Source: Rhodococcus sp. WMMA185
GTDB taxonomy: Bacteria > Actinomycetota > Actinomycetes > Mycobacteriales > Mycobacteriaceae
DNA: 64,000 bases
Direction: 5' to 3'
Assembly (NCBI RefSeq): GCF_001767395.1
Contig: NZ_CP017014.1
Span: 3,613,012 to 3,677,011 of the forward strand
The notes beneath the pieces were generated by a model, which was not told the origin of the DNA, made no database searches, and worked only from the letters and a program-made list of their open reading frames with translations. Shown here one piece after another: positions 10,522-20,398 of the stretch; position 1 is the stretch's first letter, and every line of letters starts with the position of its first letter. The translations under genes and the position numbers were made by a program.

Positions 10522-12330
10522 ATGGCACCTGACTTCTCGGATACCACCGACTTCGAGGACTCACACCGCGGATTCGTCGATCGACTCGACCCTTGCACAA
10601 TCACGGACGACGACGGTCGCATCGTCTGGGACATGCAGGAATATTCGTTCCTGGCCGGCGACTGTCCAAACACGGCTGACCCAAGCCTTTGGCGCCAGTC
10701 CCAGCTGTGCGCGATCAACGGCCTGTACGAGGTAACCGAGGGCATCTACCAGGTGCGGGGATTCGATATATCCAACATGACGATCGTCGAGGGCGATACC
10801 GGCATAGTCGTTATCGACCCATTGATCTCCAAGGAGACAGCGGCCGCCGGGCTGGCGCTGTATCGCCGCAATCGGGGCGAGCGCCCCGTCACCGGCGTGA
10901 TCTACACCCATTCGCACGCCGACCATTTCGGGGGCGTCCGAGGGGTGCTGCCCGACGGGCATGAGAACGTTCCGATCCTGGCCCCGGAGGGATTTCTCGA
11001 ACACGCTGTCTCCGAGAATGTCTATGCCGGACCGGCAATGAACAGACGAGCCTCCTACATGTTCGGCGCCATGCTCCCGAAGGGTCCGGACGGACACCTG
11101 AGCGCTGGTTTGGGAATCACCACGTCGTCCGGGAACCCCGGACTGATCCCACCCACCGTTGAGATAACCCACACCGGTCAGGTGGAGACGGTGGACGGGG
11201 TCCGGATCATCTTCCACATGACACCCGGCGCGGAGGCGCCGGCGGAGATGAACTTCCTATTTCCCGACCACCGGGCACTGTGTATGGCGGAAAACGCCAC
11301 CCACAACATGCACAACATCCTGACTCCGCGAGGCGCCCTGGTCCGCGATGCTCGAACATGGGCACGCTACCTGGACGAGGCCATCGAGATGTTCGACGGT
11401 GACTACGACGTCTCGTTCGCCTCCCACCACTGGCCGACATGGGGGCGCGACCGGGTGGTCACGTACCTGTCGCAGCAGCGCGATCTCTACCAGTACCTGC
11501 ACGACCAAACATTGCGCATGCTGAACACGGGCATGACCGGCATCGAGATCGCCGAGAACTTCCCGATGCCTCCTGCACTCGAATCAGCATGGCATGCAAG
11601 GGGATACTACGGATCGGTGAGCCACAATGTGAAGGCCATCTACCAGCGCTATATGGGCTGGTTCGACGGCAACCCGTCCTCGCTGTGGCAGCATCCACCC
11701 GAGGACGCCGCTACCCGGTACGTGGAATGTATGGGTGGACAGGCCGAGGTCCGGAGGAAGGCGGCGCGGTACTTCGAGGAGGGCGATCTCCGGTTCGCCG
11801 CGGAACTTCTCAAGCATGCCGTGTTCGCCGACCCGTCGGACAACGAGGCCAAAGAGTTACTCGCACGCACCTACGAGCGACTCGGGTTCGGTTCGGAAAA
11901 CGCAATATGGCGCAACTTCTACCTCACCGGCGCCCTCGAATTGCGGGGAGGCATCGTTCCTCCCCCCATCCACACAATCAGCCTCGACGTGCTGGGAGCA
12001 CTCACCCTCGAACAGATCTTCGACTCGCTGGCCCTGCGCGTCAACGGGCCCCGGGCATGGGACAAGTCCCTGGTCGCCGAATGGCATTTCACCGACCCCG
12101 AAGCGCACATCCGTACGACGTTGTCCAACGGCGCACTGATTCAGACGGTTTCGCCGAAGACCAGGGTGCAACCGGACGTCACCCTGACATTGACGAAAAT
12201 GCAGCTACTCGAACTGATCACCGGCAAGGGAGTCGTGGGGATCGACATCAAAGGTGATCCGTCGAAACTTCTCGTCCTCACGAGTCTGCTCGACGCCCCC
12301 GACCCCGCGTTCCCCATCGTCACGCCATAG
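10522..12330 (+). CDS. Alkylsulfatase (SdsA1/YjcS-like metallo-beta-lactamase fold)
   Basis: A 602-residue protein that should hydrolyse primary alkyl sulfates such as dodecyl sulfate to alcohol and sulfate. The zinc-binding THSHADHFGG lies at 129-138; further ligands are expected in AENATHNMHN and FASHHWPTWG. A helical dimerisation domain follows (for example AARYFEEGDLRFAAELLKHA), then an SCP2-like lipid-binding C-terminus. No signal peptide is seen, unlike secreted SdsA1, so it is probably cytoplasmic. It is slightly shorter than many homologues. A stem at 12369-12418 ends the transcript. Confidence 0.92.
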   Translation: MAPDFSDTTDFEDSHRGFVDRLDPCTITDDDGRIVWDMQEYSFLAGDCPNTADPSLWRQSQLCAINGLYEVTEGIYQVRGFDISNMTIVEGDTGIVVIDPLISKETAAAGLALYRRNRGERPVTGVIYTHSHADHFGGVRGVLPDGHENVPILAPEGFLEHAVSENVYAGPAMNRRASYMFGAMLPKGPDGHLSAGLGITTSSGNPGLIPPTVEITHTGQVETVDGVRIIFHMTPGAEAPAEMNFLFPDHRALCMAENATHNMHNILTPRGALVRDARTWARYLDEAIEMFDGDYDVSFASHHWPTWGRDRVVTYLSQQRDLYQYLHDQTLRMLNTGMTGIEIAENFPMPPALESAWHARGYYGSVSHNVKAIYQRYMGWFDGNPSSLWQHPPEDAATRYVECMGGQAEVRRKAARYFEEGDLRFAAELLKHAVFADPSDNEAKELLARTYERLGFGSENAIWRNFYLTGALELRGGIVPPPIHTISLDVLGALTLEQIFDSLALRVNGPRAWDKSLVAEWHFTDPEAHIRTTLSNGALIQTVSPKTRVQPDVTLTLTKMQLLELITGKGVVGIDIKGDPSKLLVLTSLLDAPDPAFPIVTP

Positions 12331-12368
12331 CTCTCGAGGGTCAGAACGTGAGTGACGAGCGCCTCACC

Positions 12369-12418
12369 TCGAGCTGTAGGTCCCCCTCTACCATCGCCAG
12401 GGGGGACCTACAGCTCGA
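12369..12418. terminator. Bidirectional terminator between alkylsulfatase and RidA genes
   Basis: TCGAGCTGTAGGTCCCCC (12369-12386) pairs perfectly with GGGGGACCTACAGCTCGA (12401-12418): an 18-bp stem with a 14-nt loop between convergent genes. Confidence 0.85.
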
Positions 12419-12439
12419 ACGCGATATCGCTGGGCGCCG

Positions 12440-12850
12440 TCAGTCGACGAGGGCGGTCGCCTCGACTTCGACGAGCACGTCCGGCTCGAATAGGTAGTCC
12501 ACGCCGATTAGAGATGCCGGCGGCGTCGGCATGGAGAGCCCTATCTCAGCCGCGACCTGCTCGATCCCCGAAATGACCTCGCCGATCTTCTCCGGCTTCC
12601 AGTCCGTGACGTAGAACGTCAACCGGAGGACGTCGCCGAAGGTCGCACCGGCCCCTGCCAGCCCTGTCGCGGTGTTGCGCAACGCCTGGGCGACCTGACC
12701 GGCGAGATCGCCTTGGGCCACTGGGGTTCCATCGGCAAGTCGTGCAACCTGACCGGCGACGTGGACGTGCCGGGTACCGGTGCCGACGGCGACGTGGTGA
12801 TACGGACTGGGCGTCGTCATGCCCTCAGGCGTGAGGTAGTGAATGGTCAT
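12440..12850 (-). CDS. RidA/YjgF family protein
   Basis: A 136-residue protein with the family pattern HVHVAGQVARLADG...VAQALRNTATGLAGAGA...VLRLTFYVTD...PPASLIGVDYLFEPDVLVEVEA. RidA proteins deaminate reactive enamines/imines, but the invariant Arg of true RidA, usually in an R-P/A-x motif, is not evident: PPASLIGVD is seen instead, so this may belong to another Rid subgroup. It is divergent from an HxlR regulator 91 bp away, the likely controller. Confidence 0.88.
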   Translation of the reverse strand: MTIHYLTPEGMTTPSPYHHVAVGTGTRHVHVAGQVARLADGTPVAQGDLAGQVAQALRNTATGLAGAGATFGDVLRLTFYVTDWKPEKIGEVISGIEQVAAEIGLSMPTPPASLIGVDYLFEPDVLVEVEATALVD

Positions 12851-12941
12851 GGAAGGTCTCCTCGAATACTGAACCCGGGCATTTCCTAGGTATCGCTTTT
12901 ATACTTGGTCTCAAACGGTAACTTCAACGAAACCAGGTAGC
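12851..12941. promoter_or_regulatory. Divergent promoter region between RidA and HxlR genes
   Basis: This 91-bp region separates two divergently read starts. TACTTGGTC and AACCAGGTA form an imperfect inverted pair near 12902-12939 that could be an HxlR operator. The match is only partial. Confidence 0.3.
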
Positions 12942-13322
12942 GTGAGCGATACTCCCGAAGCCAGTCCCCACGAACTCTCGATCACCCCGCCTCATCGAGA
13001 ACTGCTTGACCAGATCCTCGATAAGTGGTCGTTGGCAGTGCTCAACGAACTGTGCGAGCGCCCCAACCGCTTCAACGATCTGCGCCGCGCGATCCCCGCT
13101 GTGACACAGAAATCACTCACGGCCACGCTGCGTCGACTCGAACGCAACGGCATCATCAGACGCGAACTTCTAAGCTCCCGGCCGGTTGCCGTCGAGTACA
13201 CGATCACTCCTCTGGGTAAGACCCTTCGCCACCCGGTCGACGTCCTCCTTGCCTGGGCCGAGGAACACTTTCCCGAAATCGAGGACGCACGCACACGCTT
13301 CGACGCCGAATCGGCCGAGTAG
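12942..13322 (+). CDS. HxlR-family winged-helix regulator
   Basis: A 126-residue MarR-like regulator; LLDQILDKWSLAVLNELCE, FNDLRRAIPAVTQKSLTATL and VEYTITPLGKTL are the HxlR signatures. The start is GTG at 12942. The only cysteine is in LNELCERPN, a position that in some HxlR proteins senses electrophiles. It probably controls the divergent RidA gene and itself. Confidence 0.9.
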   Translation: MSDTPEASPHELSITPPHRELLDQILDKWSLAVLNELCERPNRFNDLRRAIPAVTQKSLTATLRRLERNGIIRRELLSSRPVAVEYTITPLGKTLRHPVDVLLAWAEEHFPEIEDARTRFDAESAE

Positions 13323-13507
13323 GTTGGCAAACACGCAGAAGGGCAGCTATTCGGCGACTAGGATGGCCGGTGCCGCTGGCTTCGCACTGACACGTTCACC
13401 CGCGTAACCCCGCCACGCTCGCTAACATCAGCCGTACCGACCGTCCAGGTCGGCAATCGGTGCATGTGGAAGATCGTTTCTCGGTCCAGCGAGAATTGGG
13501 GGTCTGC

Positions 13508-16177
13508 GTGACGGAAGTACATATCGGCGAGTTTCATCGAAGCACTCGAATACCTTCCGGCGCCGGGGGGCGGACAGTGACCCGCACCCGCCTGCACACT
13601 TCGCTCACCAAAGCCCTTACCGACGACGCCCACGATTATTCGGTTGCGTTGGTCTGTGCGCCGGCCGGGTCGGGCAAGACGCGCGCTGTGGCCGATTGGG
13701 CGCAAGAAGCACTCGCCGCCGAGCCTGCTCCCACGATCGCCTGGCTCACGATCGAGGAGAGGTTGAACGATCGCGTCGCCTTCTACCGGGCGATTCTGCA
13801 TTCTCTCGCCGAGACCGGAAATCCTCGGCTTCAGCAGTCGTGCGCGGAACTCGATCCCACCTCAACCGATTTCGGCCCACAGTTGTCGACAGCGATGAAC
13901 GAATTGGCCGAGAGCATTTGGATAGTGATCGACGACGCCCACCTACTGCTCGATACCGATGTTCTCGCTGATCTAGAGGCATTCATGCGTTGGCAACCTC
14001 CCATGCTTCGAACGATCGTCTGCGGGCGTTTCGAACCACCGCTGGCATTGCAGCGACTTCGCTTGGACGGCAAGCTTTTCACGATCACAGCTCGAGATCT
14101 CGCCTTCATACCCGACGAGGCCTCCGAGATGCTCGCCGAACACGACGTAGAACTCAGCGTGGACGATCTCGAGTCTCTCATGGATCGCACCGAAGGCTGG
14201 GCGGCCGGAATACGTTTGGCAGGAATGTCTTTGGAAGGACATCGAGATCCGAGCCGTCTCATTGCCGAGTTCACCGGGGACCGTCGAGCAGTGGCCGACT
14301 ATCTCATCGAGGAAGTCCTCTCCGGCCAGACCGACGACATGCGCGAGTTTCTACTGCGCACTTCGGTGCCCGCCTCCTTCACCGTCGAACTCGCGGAGAA
14401 GCTCACCGGCTACACGGATGCGCACGCCAAAGCGGACTGGCTCGAACATCACAATTTCCTGATCAGTCGAATCGCCGACTCCCCGACCCGGTACCGCTAC
14501 CATCCTCTGCTGCGGAGCTATCTTCGAGCGGAGATCAGCCGAATCGGCCACCTAGAGGTCGAACGCCTCGAATTGGCGGTAGCCCGCTGGCATGCGGAGT
14601 TCGGCGACTCCCTGCTCGCTCTCGAGCATGCGGTGAACTCAGGCGACCACAGCGAGATCGTCACGCTCCTCAACCGCTGTTCTCCCTCCCTGATCGTGGA
14701 GGGCCACGGGAAGGCTGCGGATCGGCTTCTCGCCCGTGCACCCCGCTCGTCGCAGAATCATCCGGCGGCACGGTTGATCGGCGCGGCAGCGGCACTGGCC
14801 GCAGGTAATATTCCGGTTGCCAAGTCGATTCTCGATCTCCTCGACCGCGACCCGTCGGGAATGTTGGTTGATGGGGTCACCGAACCCCAACTACACCTAC
14901 TGCTCCGTGAATCACTCCGCGTCCAAGCCTCCATTTCCGATGGTGACATCGACGATGCGCTGAACCGACTTCGCGACGTGGGCGTGGAACCAACCGGCGA
15001 TTCCAGGCTCGATGCATTCGTGCTGCTACAGGAAGGGCGTGCGCTCCTCTTCATCGGCCGGACCGACGAATCGGAAGAAGTACTCACGAAGGCGCTGGCA
15101 CACGCCAGACTCGGCAATGCCCCGCTCAGCGTCATGCACTGCCTGGGAACTCTCGCGGCGATGGCGATGGCGCGGGGTGACGTGGCGTCGACTTCGATCT
15201 TCGCGAACGAGGCTCTCTCGCTCGGTTACCGGCACTCCGCGACCAAGGATCCGATGCTCCAGTTGGTACGGCTCGTAGACTCCTGGCTCCGTTATGTTCG
15301 GATCGACGGCAATGCCTCGACGATCGCCATCGAATCCGCCGACGCGTTGCGTCGCACGAACACCGACGCGTTGCGCCACGCAGGGGCCGATGCCGCTCGA
15401 TTCGCCGAGGGCGTCGCAGCGCTGTTCGGTCTCGACACGTCTACACACCGACACAAGTCGGTGTCATGGCTACACGCGCACAGTCCACTGTCCCCTTCCC
15501 TGCCCGTGCCGCCCGGCATCCGGGCTGTGCTGCTGCCCGGCATTGCCCACGCTTACCTCACCGCGGGAGAGATTGGGTGGGCGCACGAATTGGTGACGCA
15601 AACGCAGGCACTCCTCGGATCGACCGGCGACATCGCCGTAGTCGAGGCCAACGTCCATCTTCACGCTCACCGTCTCGACGCCGCGACCAAGACGCTGCAA
15701 CCCGTCCTGAGCGGTGATCTCGAATGCACCGCTGAAACAAACCTGATTGCGGCGTGGCTCATGGACGCCTCGATCGCGCATGCTCGCAAGCATGATTCAC
15801 GCGCCCACCGCGGAGTGATCGAGGCCCTGCGCCTTGCGGAGCCCGAATCCATACTTCGCCCGTTTCACGACAGCGGACCAACCATCCGAGAACTTCTCGT
15901 ACGGAGCACCGGCCGATTCGGCGTCCTCGAGCACTTCGCGGACCGACTGCGTGCATCCTTTCCGCCGGTGCAGAACACGGCGCCGCATGTGTTGACCCGA
16001 CGCGAACAAGAACTCCTGATGGAACTTCCATCGTGGCGCACGGCAGAACAGATCGCGGCCGACCTGTGCGTCTCGGTGAACACCGTGAAGACACATCTAC
16101 GCGGGATATACCGCAAACTCGGCGTCAGATCCCGCCGCGAGGCCATCGCGGCGGCGCAGCGGAGCGGATTGCTCTGA
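13508..16177 (+). CDS. LAL-type (MalT-like) LuxR-family transcriptional regulator
   Basis: A large one-component regulator of about 889 residues. Walker A CAPAGSGKT lies at about residue 51 and Walker B IWIVIDDAHLL at about 135, followed by a long helical TPR-like middle and a C-terminal LuxR HTH (LTRREQELLM...VNTVKTHLRGIYRKLG). Such proteins bind ATP and an inducer before activating transcription; the inducer here is unknown. The start is uncertain: ATG 13460, GTG 13508 with GGGGGT upstream, and GTG 13577 are all in frame. It is followed on the same strand by a small hypothetical gene. Confidence 0.92.
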   Translation: MTEVHIGEFHRSTRIPSGAGGRTVTRTRLHTSLTKALTDDAHDYSVALVCAPAGSGKTRAVADWAQEALAAEPAPTIAWLTIEERLNDRVAFYRAILHSLAETGNPRLQQSCAELDPTSTDFGPQLSTAMNELAESIWIVIDDAHLLLDTDVLADLEAFMRWQPPMLRTIVCGRFEPPLALQRLRLDGKLFTITARDLAFIPDEASEMLAEHDVELSVDDLESLMDRTEGWAAGIRLAGMSLEGHRDPSRLIAEFTGDRRAVADYLIEEVLSGQTDDMREFLLRTSVPASFTVELAEKLTGYTDAHAKADWLEHHNFLISRIADSPTRYRYHPLLRSYLRAEISRIGHLEVERLELAVARWHAEFGDSLLALEHAVNSGDHSEIVTLLNRCSPSLIVEGHGKAADRLLARAPRSSQNHPAARLIGAAAALAAGNIPVAKSILDLLDRDPSGMLVDGVTEPQLHLLLRESLRVQASISDGDIDDALNRLRDVGVEPTGDSRLDAFVLLQEGRALLFIGRTDESEEVLTKALAHARLGNAPLSVMHCLGTLAAMAMARGDVASTSIFANEALSLGYRHSATKDPMLQLVRLVDSWLRYVRIDGNASTIAIESADALRRTNTDALRHAGADAARFAEGVAALFGLDTSTHRHKSVSWLHAHSPLSPSLPVPPGIRAVLLPGIAHAYLTAGEIGWAHELVTQTQALLGSTGDIAVVEANVHLHAHRLDAATKTLQPVLSGDLECTAETNLIAAWLMDASIAHARKHDSRAHRGVIEALRLAEPESILRPFHDSGPTIRELLVRSTGRFGVLEHFADRLRASFPPVQNTAPHVLTRREQELLMELPSWRTAEQIAADLCVSVNTVKTHLRGIYRKLGVRSRREAIAAAQRSGLL

Positions 16178-16282
16178 GCCGGTTCACCACTTGCGGGTGA
16201 TGCACGAATCGATCAGGTCGATCACCCTGAGAACAACGGCTGACCGAGTTCTGAAAGTACGCTGCGAATGAAGGAGCCCGAC

Positions 16283-16516
16283 GTGGTACGTCCCGAATCG
16301 AGCTGGCCCGGCAACGTCAGGTACACCTTCCTGATCTCCGGAGCTCTCTCGGATCGGGTACTGGCTGCCTTCCCCGAGTTGGACGTCTCGGACGTGACGA
16401 CCGGCGACACCACGCTCTACGGCCGAGTCGACAGCCCAACTGATCTTCGCGGCATGCTGGCCCGCTTCGACGCGCTTGGCTTGACCATCATCGAGATGCG
16501 CCGGCTGCCGGACTGA
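16283..16516 (+). CDS. Small conserved-looking hypothetical protein
   Basis: A 77-residue protein of unknown function. GTG at 16283 is preferred over ATG at 16268 because AAGGAG (16271-16276) is ideally placed for it and would lie inside the gene otherwise. The alternation FLISGALSDRVLAAFPELD...TTLYGRVDSPTDLRGMLARF...TIIEMRR predicts a compact alpha/beta fold like an ACT or ferredoxin-like domain. It ends 20 bp from the convergent WhiB-like gene. Confidence 0.65.
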   Translation: MVRPESSWPGNVRYTFLISGALSDRVLAAFPELDVSDVTTGDTTLYGRVDSPTDLRGMLARFDALGLTIIEMRRLPD

Positions 16517-16535
16517 TACGACGCGACCAGCGCAA

Positions 16536-16871
16536 CTAGGCGTGGCGCGCCCGATCGAACCCGAACGAGTCCGCCACGGCGTCGTCGACCGAACCATTGT
16601 GGGCATCGAGCAGCTCTACCCGCTCACTCGCGGACATCCCACCCCAGATTCCGTACGGTTCACCAACACTGAGCGCATGCTTTCGACAAGGTACGAGCAC
16701 CGGGCATCCGCGGCATACGAGCTTGGCCTGCAAATCTCGCGTCTCGCGGGCTCGGCCTCGTTCACGGTCGGGATGGAAGAAGACAGAAGACTCGCGACCA
16801 CGGCACGCAGCCTCTTTCTGCCAGTCCCACTCCTCCGCTACCGGGGTGGGAAGGCTCAGCCGGTTGGACAT
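16536..16871 (-). CDS. whiB3: WhiB3-like iron-sulfur regulator
   Basis: A 111-residue Wbl protein. Cys23, Cys53, Cys56 and Cys62 have the C-x29-C-x2-C-x5-C spacing that binds a 4Fe-4S cluster, and GIWGGMSASER is the Wbl beta-turn motif. SSVFFHPDRERGRARETRD and VGEPYGIWGG match mycobacterial WhiB3 better than WhiB1, 2 or 4. WhiB3 senses redox state and steers lipid synthesis in mycobacteria. The 224 bp upstream to the next gene should hold its promoter. Confidence 0.88.
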   Translation of the reverse strand: MSNRLSLPTPVAEEWDWQKEAACRGRESSVFFHPDRERGRARETRDLQAKLVCRGCPVLVPCRKHALSVGEPYGIWGGMSASERVELLDAHNGSVDDAVADSFGFDRARHA

Positions 16872-17095
16872 CTCACTCCTTCGGATATCTGCAGACCGTC
16901 CAGAAGGGTTTCCTGCGTGCGTTTCCGGACCAGGTCGGCGACACCGAAGTCGATGCCGATCATCAGGGCCATGATTCGTGTCCTCTTCAAGTCAGGCGAG
17001 TGAGAGTGCCACTGACGAGAGTAGAGAAGCTTTGAGTTCCAATCAAACCTCACTTACGTCTTTTGGTGAACAAAGTCCGATGTTCACCGGTTATT

Positions 17096-18508
17096 TCACC
17101 AATTGGTGAACAGCAGGTGGTTGATCGCCAGCGCGCCGACAGCCTGCGCTGCCAGCCAGAATCTGTGACTACCCTTCGGTAGGAGAGCCGGAGCGGTGAG
17201 CAGCCAGACTGCGAAGGGCAACCAGATCCGTTCGGTCTCGGCCTTGCTCAACCTGCTCAGGTCCGCAATCACCACGATCACGAGGGCCGCGACCACAAGA
17301 ACCGGGATTGGCGACAACGACCGCAATCGCGACCAGGAAAATGCACGAGGCACAGCGGCGGGCACTGCGACTCCCACCGCACAGACGAGCGCCGCGAAGT
17401 TCGCCCACCCCCAGTACGCGAACGGCCGGTCCGCGGCGATGCCCTGGTAGTAACGCTCCTGGACCAGCGTGTATCCGTCGAACCACCAAAACCCGTACGC
17501 CGTGAAGATCGCAGCAACAGCCAGCGCCCCGATCACAGCGCCGAGGAGCGGTCGCGCATTCCGGGCTACGAGCAGCACTGCAAGGGCCAGTACGCCCATC
17601 AACACCAGGCCGTAACTGAGGTAGACGCCGAATCCGAGCAGCACGCCCGCGCCGAGCGCAGCCACCCACGGATACCGCACACTCCGGGAAGCCGAGAGAG
17701 CCAGTAGCGCAATCCCCCAGGCGACGACGCCGGTGAAGACCGCGTCAGCCGAGGCGGCGATCCAGATGACCGCCGGCGCCAACGCCAAGAATGGCGCGGC
17801 CCGGCGCGCCATCGCCTCGTCACCCAGTGCACGGACCGTTACGATCACCGCAACCGCAGCGCTCGACCCGACCGCAACACACAGTGCGGACGCCCAGGCC
17901 CCACCGCTCAGTCCGATCCGATCGAGCCACACGAACGTCAGGACCGCACCGGGTGGGTGCCCGGCGACATGCGTAGTCCACGAATCGGGTTGGTAGTCCA
18001 GGATTCTCTGCGTAAAACCGTGAAGCATCGACGGAATATCGGTGATTGCCGGCACTTCGTGCAGATACTCGTCCCTGGATGTGAGCCGGTCGACGAAGCC
18101 ACGCTGCCACCCGTCCACCATGGCCAACGACATCGCCCACGCTGCGCCGATCAGATACGTGCCCACCGCCAGCCGGCGCCAGGACAGACTCTGCGCCAGC
18201 GATGGGCCCCACAAGACCATCGCGATCGCGATGAGGACAGCGAACGGAGTGCCCCAGCCGACGTGCACATCGCGGAAGCCGAAGAGTGGGGCTGCGTCGG
18301 CGAAGTCCTTGACCGTTTGCGCCGACCGGTTGATGATCGGAGTGATGGTCTCGTTGCCCATATACGGGACCACGAACGCGACCGCGACGAGTACGAGAGC
18401 CAGCACCGCACCCACAACATCGCTGCACCGAAAGTTCCGCCTACGAGCATGCTGGGTAGATCGGATGACGTCATCTCCCTTGGCGAATTCCGCACTCGCG
18501 CCCAGCAT
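17096..18508 (-). CDS. Polytopic membrane protein, GT-C glycosyltransferase-like (Rv0541c-type)
   Basis: A protein of about 470 residues with roughly a dozen membrane helices. The short extracytoplasmic segment EYLHEVPAITDIPSMLHGFTQ and HVAGHPPGAVLTFVWLDRIG resemble GT-C family transferases that use polyprenyl-phosphate sugars, but no catalytic motif is certain. Position next to the mtnP-epimerase-GT2-DUF2064 genes matches M. tuberculosis Rv0541c beside Rv0535-Rv0540 (from memory). ATG 18529 would overlap the divergent mtnP start; ATG 18508 leaves a 19-bp gap and is preferred. The acceptor is unknown. Confidence 0.7.
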   Translation of the reverse strand: MLGASAEFAKGDDVIRSTQHARRRNFRCSDVVGAVLALVLVAVAFVVPYMGNETITPIINRSAQTVKDFADAAPLFGFRDVHVGWGTPFAVLIAIAMVLWGPSLAQSLSWRRLAVGTYLIGAAWAMSLAMVDGWQRGFVDRLTSRDEYLHEVPAITDIPSMLHGFTQRILDYQPDSWTTHVAGHPPGAVLTFVWLDRIGLSGGAWASALCVAVGSSAAVAVIVTVRALGDEAMARRAAPFLALAPAVIWIAASADAVFTGVVAWGIALLALSASRSVRYPWVAALGAGVLLGFGVYLSYGLVLMGVLALAVLLVARNARPLLGAVIGALAVAAIFTAYGFWWFDGYTLVQERYYQGIAADRPFAYWGWANFAALVCAVGVAVPAAVPRAFSWSRLRSLSPIPVLVVAALVIVVIADLSRLSKAETERIWLPFAVWLLTAPALLPKGSHRFWLAAQAVGALAINHLLFTNW

Positions 18509-18527
18509 AACGAGGAAAGATGACCTC

Positions 18528-19334
18528 ATGGTCGAACACTCCGTGTCTCACCTGCCAACCGCGGATATCGCCGTCATCGGTGGAAGCGGCTTCTACTCGT
18601 TCTTCGACGAGAACGCCGCCGAGATCACGATCGACACCCCGTATGGGAGTCCCACTGCACCGATCACGGTTGACGAAGTCGAGGGCAAGAGGGTGGCTTT
18701 CTTGCCGCGACACGGCGTTCACCACGAATTCGCCCCGCACACAATCCCCTATCGCGCAAACATGTGGGCACTGCGCGTGCTCGGGGTGCGTCAGGTGTTC
18801 GCCCCCTCCACAACTGGCAGCCTCACCACTGAGCTTCTGCACGGCTCGATGGTGATACCCGACCAACTTGTCGACCGCACGAGCGGCCGCAAACAGACCT
18901 ACTTCGATACCGGCACCGTGCACGTCCAGTTCGCCGACCCGTTCTGTCCCGTTCTCCGCAAGGCGGCATTGCAGCCGGGGACGGTCGACGGCGGCGTACT
19001 CGTGGTGATTGAGGGACCTCGGTTTTCGACCCGGGCGGAGAGCTTGTGGTTCGCTCGGCAGGGCTGGAGCCTGGTGAATATGACAGGCCACCCCGAGGCT
19101 GTCCTCGCACGCGAGCTCGAGATGTGTTACGCAGCCATCGCACTGGTCACCGATCTGGACGCGGGGATCGAGGTGGGTGAAGGCGTGCGAGCCGCGGATG
19201 TTCTTGCCGAGGTCGACCGCAATCTCGAATCATTGAAGGCACTGGTACGTTCAGCGATCGCCGCCGCACCCGCGGCCGCCTGCGATACTTGTCGAGTCCA
19301 CGAGGGAGTGACCCTCCCATTCGAACTTCCATGA
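18528..19334 (+). CDS. mtnP: S-methyl-5'-thioadenosine phosphorylase
   Basis: A 268-residue phosphorylase that splits methylthioadenosine, a by-product of SAM use, into adenine and methylthioribose-1-phosphate. GGSGFYSF, PRHGVHHEFAPHTIPYRAN, EGPRFSTRAES and NMTGHPEAVLARELE are MTAP/PNP signatures. VTDLDAG keeps the paired Asp that in human MTAP selects 6-amino purines, favouring adenine over hypoxanthine substrates. ATG 18528 has GAGGAAAG 8 nt upstream. Its stop overlaps the epimerase start (ATGA). Confidence 0.92.
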   Translation: MVEHSVSHLPTADIAVIGGSGFYSFFDENAAEITIDTPYGSPTAPITVDEVEGKRVAFLPRHGVHHEFAPHTIPYRANMWALRVLGVRQVFAPSTTGSLTTELLHGSMVIPDQLVDRTSGRKQTYFDTGTVHVQFADPFCPVLRKAALQPGTVDGGVLVVIEGPRFSTRAESLWFARQGWSLVNMTGHPEAVLARELEMCYAAIALVTDLDAGIEVGEGVRAADVLAEVDRNLESLKALVRSAIAAAPAAACDTCRVHEGVTLPFELP

Positions 19335-20398
19335 CTCCGACCCGGATACTACTGACGGGTGCTGCCGGATTCATCGGCAGCCATGTTCACACGCTCCTGT
19401 CCAGTCGAGGTCACGACGTCGTGGCCGTGGATGCACTGCTCCCGTCCGCCCACGGAACAGAGTCCGAGGAACCGGAAAGCGTTCGGCGGGTGGATGTCCG
19501 CGACCTGACCACCTTGAAGGAGTTACTCAGCGGTGTCGACGTGGTGTGTCATCAGGCCGCCGTCGTCGGGGCGGGAGTGAACCCGAGCGACGCCCCCGCA
19601 TATGCCAGCCACAACGATCTCGGAAACGCGACAGTGCTCGCGGCGATGCACGAAACGGGCTGTCACCGTTTGGTACTGGCATCGTCGATGGTCGTCTACG
19701 GCGACGGACGGTACCGCAATGCCCGCGGAGAGACCGTGCTCCCTGCGCCGCGCCGGCCCGAGGACCTCGCGGCGGGCAACTTCGACACCACCGACCCGGC
19801 CAGCGGTGAGGCACTCGATTGGGAACTCGTCGAGGAGGATTCACCGCTGCGGCCGCGGAGCCTGTACGCCGCGAGTAAGGTCGCACAGGAAAACTACGCC
19901 CTCGCCTGGTCGTTGGCTACCGGTGGAAGCGTGACCGCCCTGCGCTATCACAACGTGTACGGCGAGCACATGCCGCGAGGAACGCCCTACTCCGGTGTGG
20001 CGGCGATGTTCCGCTCGTCCCTCGAAGCCGGTGAACCACCGCGCGTATTCGAGGACGGCCGGCAAATGCGCGACTTCGTGCACGTCCACGATGTCGCCTC
20101 GGCAAACGTGGCGGCCATCGAGGCCGCACTTACCGGATTCTCGGTGTTCAACGTCTGCTCGGGACGACCGATCTCGATCGGAGAGGTGGCAGCAACTCTT
20201 GCGCAGGCCTGCGAAGGCCCCGAACCCGTCGTCACCGGCGAGTACCGCCCCGGCGATGTGAGGCATATCGTCGCAAGCCCTGAGCTGGCCGGCGAAGTGC
20301 TCGGATTCCGTGCACAGATACCGCCGGAAACGGGTCTCGCGGCGTTCGCGCACGCACCCCTGAGGTCGGCGACACCGGCAGGGCCGCCTCGTGTCTGA
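19331..20398 (+). CDS. NAD-dependent sugar epimerase/dehydratase (GalE3-like)
   Basis: A 355-residue extended short-chain dehydrogenase acting on a nucleotide sugar. The NAD motif GAAGFIGSH is near residue 10, Ser lies in ASSMVVYG, and the catalytic pair is YAASK. It corresponds by position to M. tuberculosis galE3 (Rv0536). Substrate and product are unknown. It overlaps mtnP by 4 bp and the following GTG by 8 bp, so it is part of a tightly coupled operon. Confidence 0.88.
   Translation: MTPTRILLTGAAGFIGSHVHTLLSSRGHDVVAVDALLPSAHGTESEEPESVRRVDVRDLTTLKELLSGVDVVCHQAAVVGAGVNPSDAPAYASHNDLGNATVLAAMHETGCHRLVLASSMVVYGDGRYRNARGETVLPAPRRPEDLAAGNFDTTDPASGEALDWELVEEDSPLRPRSLYAASKVAQENYALAWSLATGGSVTALRYHNVYGEHMPRGTPYSGVAAMFRSSLEAGEPPRVFEDGRQMRDFVHVHDVASANVAAIEAALTGFSVFNVCSGRPISIGEVAATLAQACEGPEPVVTGEYRPGDVRHIVASPELAGEVLGFRAQIPPETGLAAFAHAPLRSATPAGPPRV

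Noticed and set aside
16856-17053. A 65-codon open frame upstream of and overlapping the WhiB3-like start
   Set aside because: No family signature and it covers the expected whiB promoter; more likely untranslated leader.
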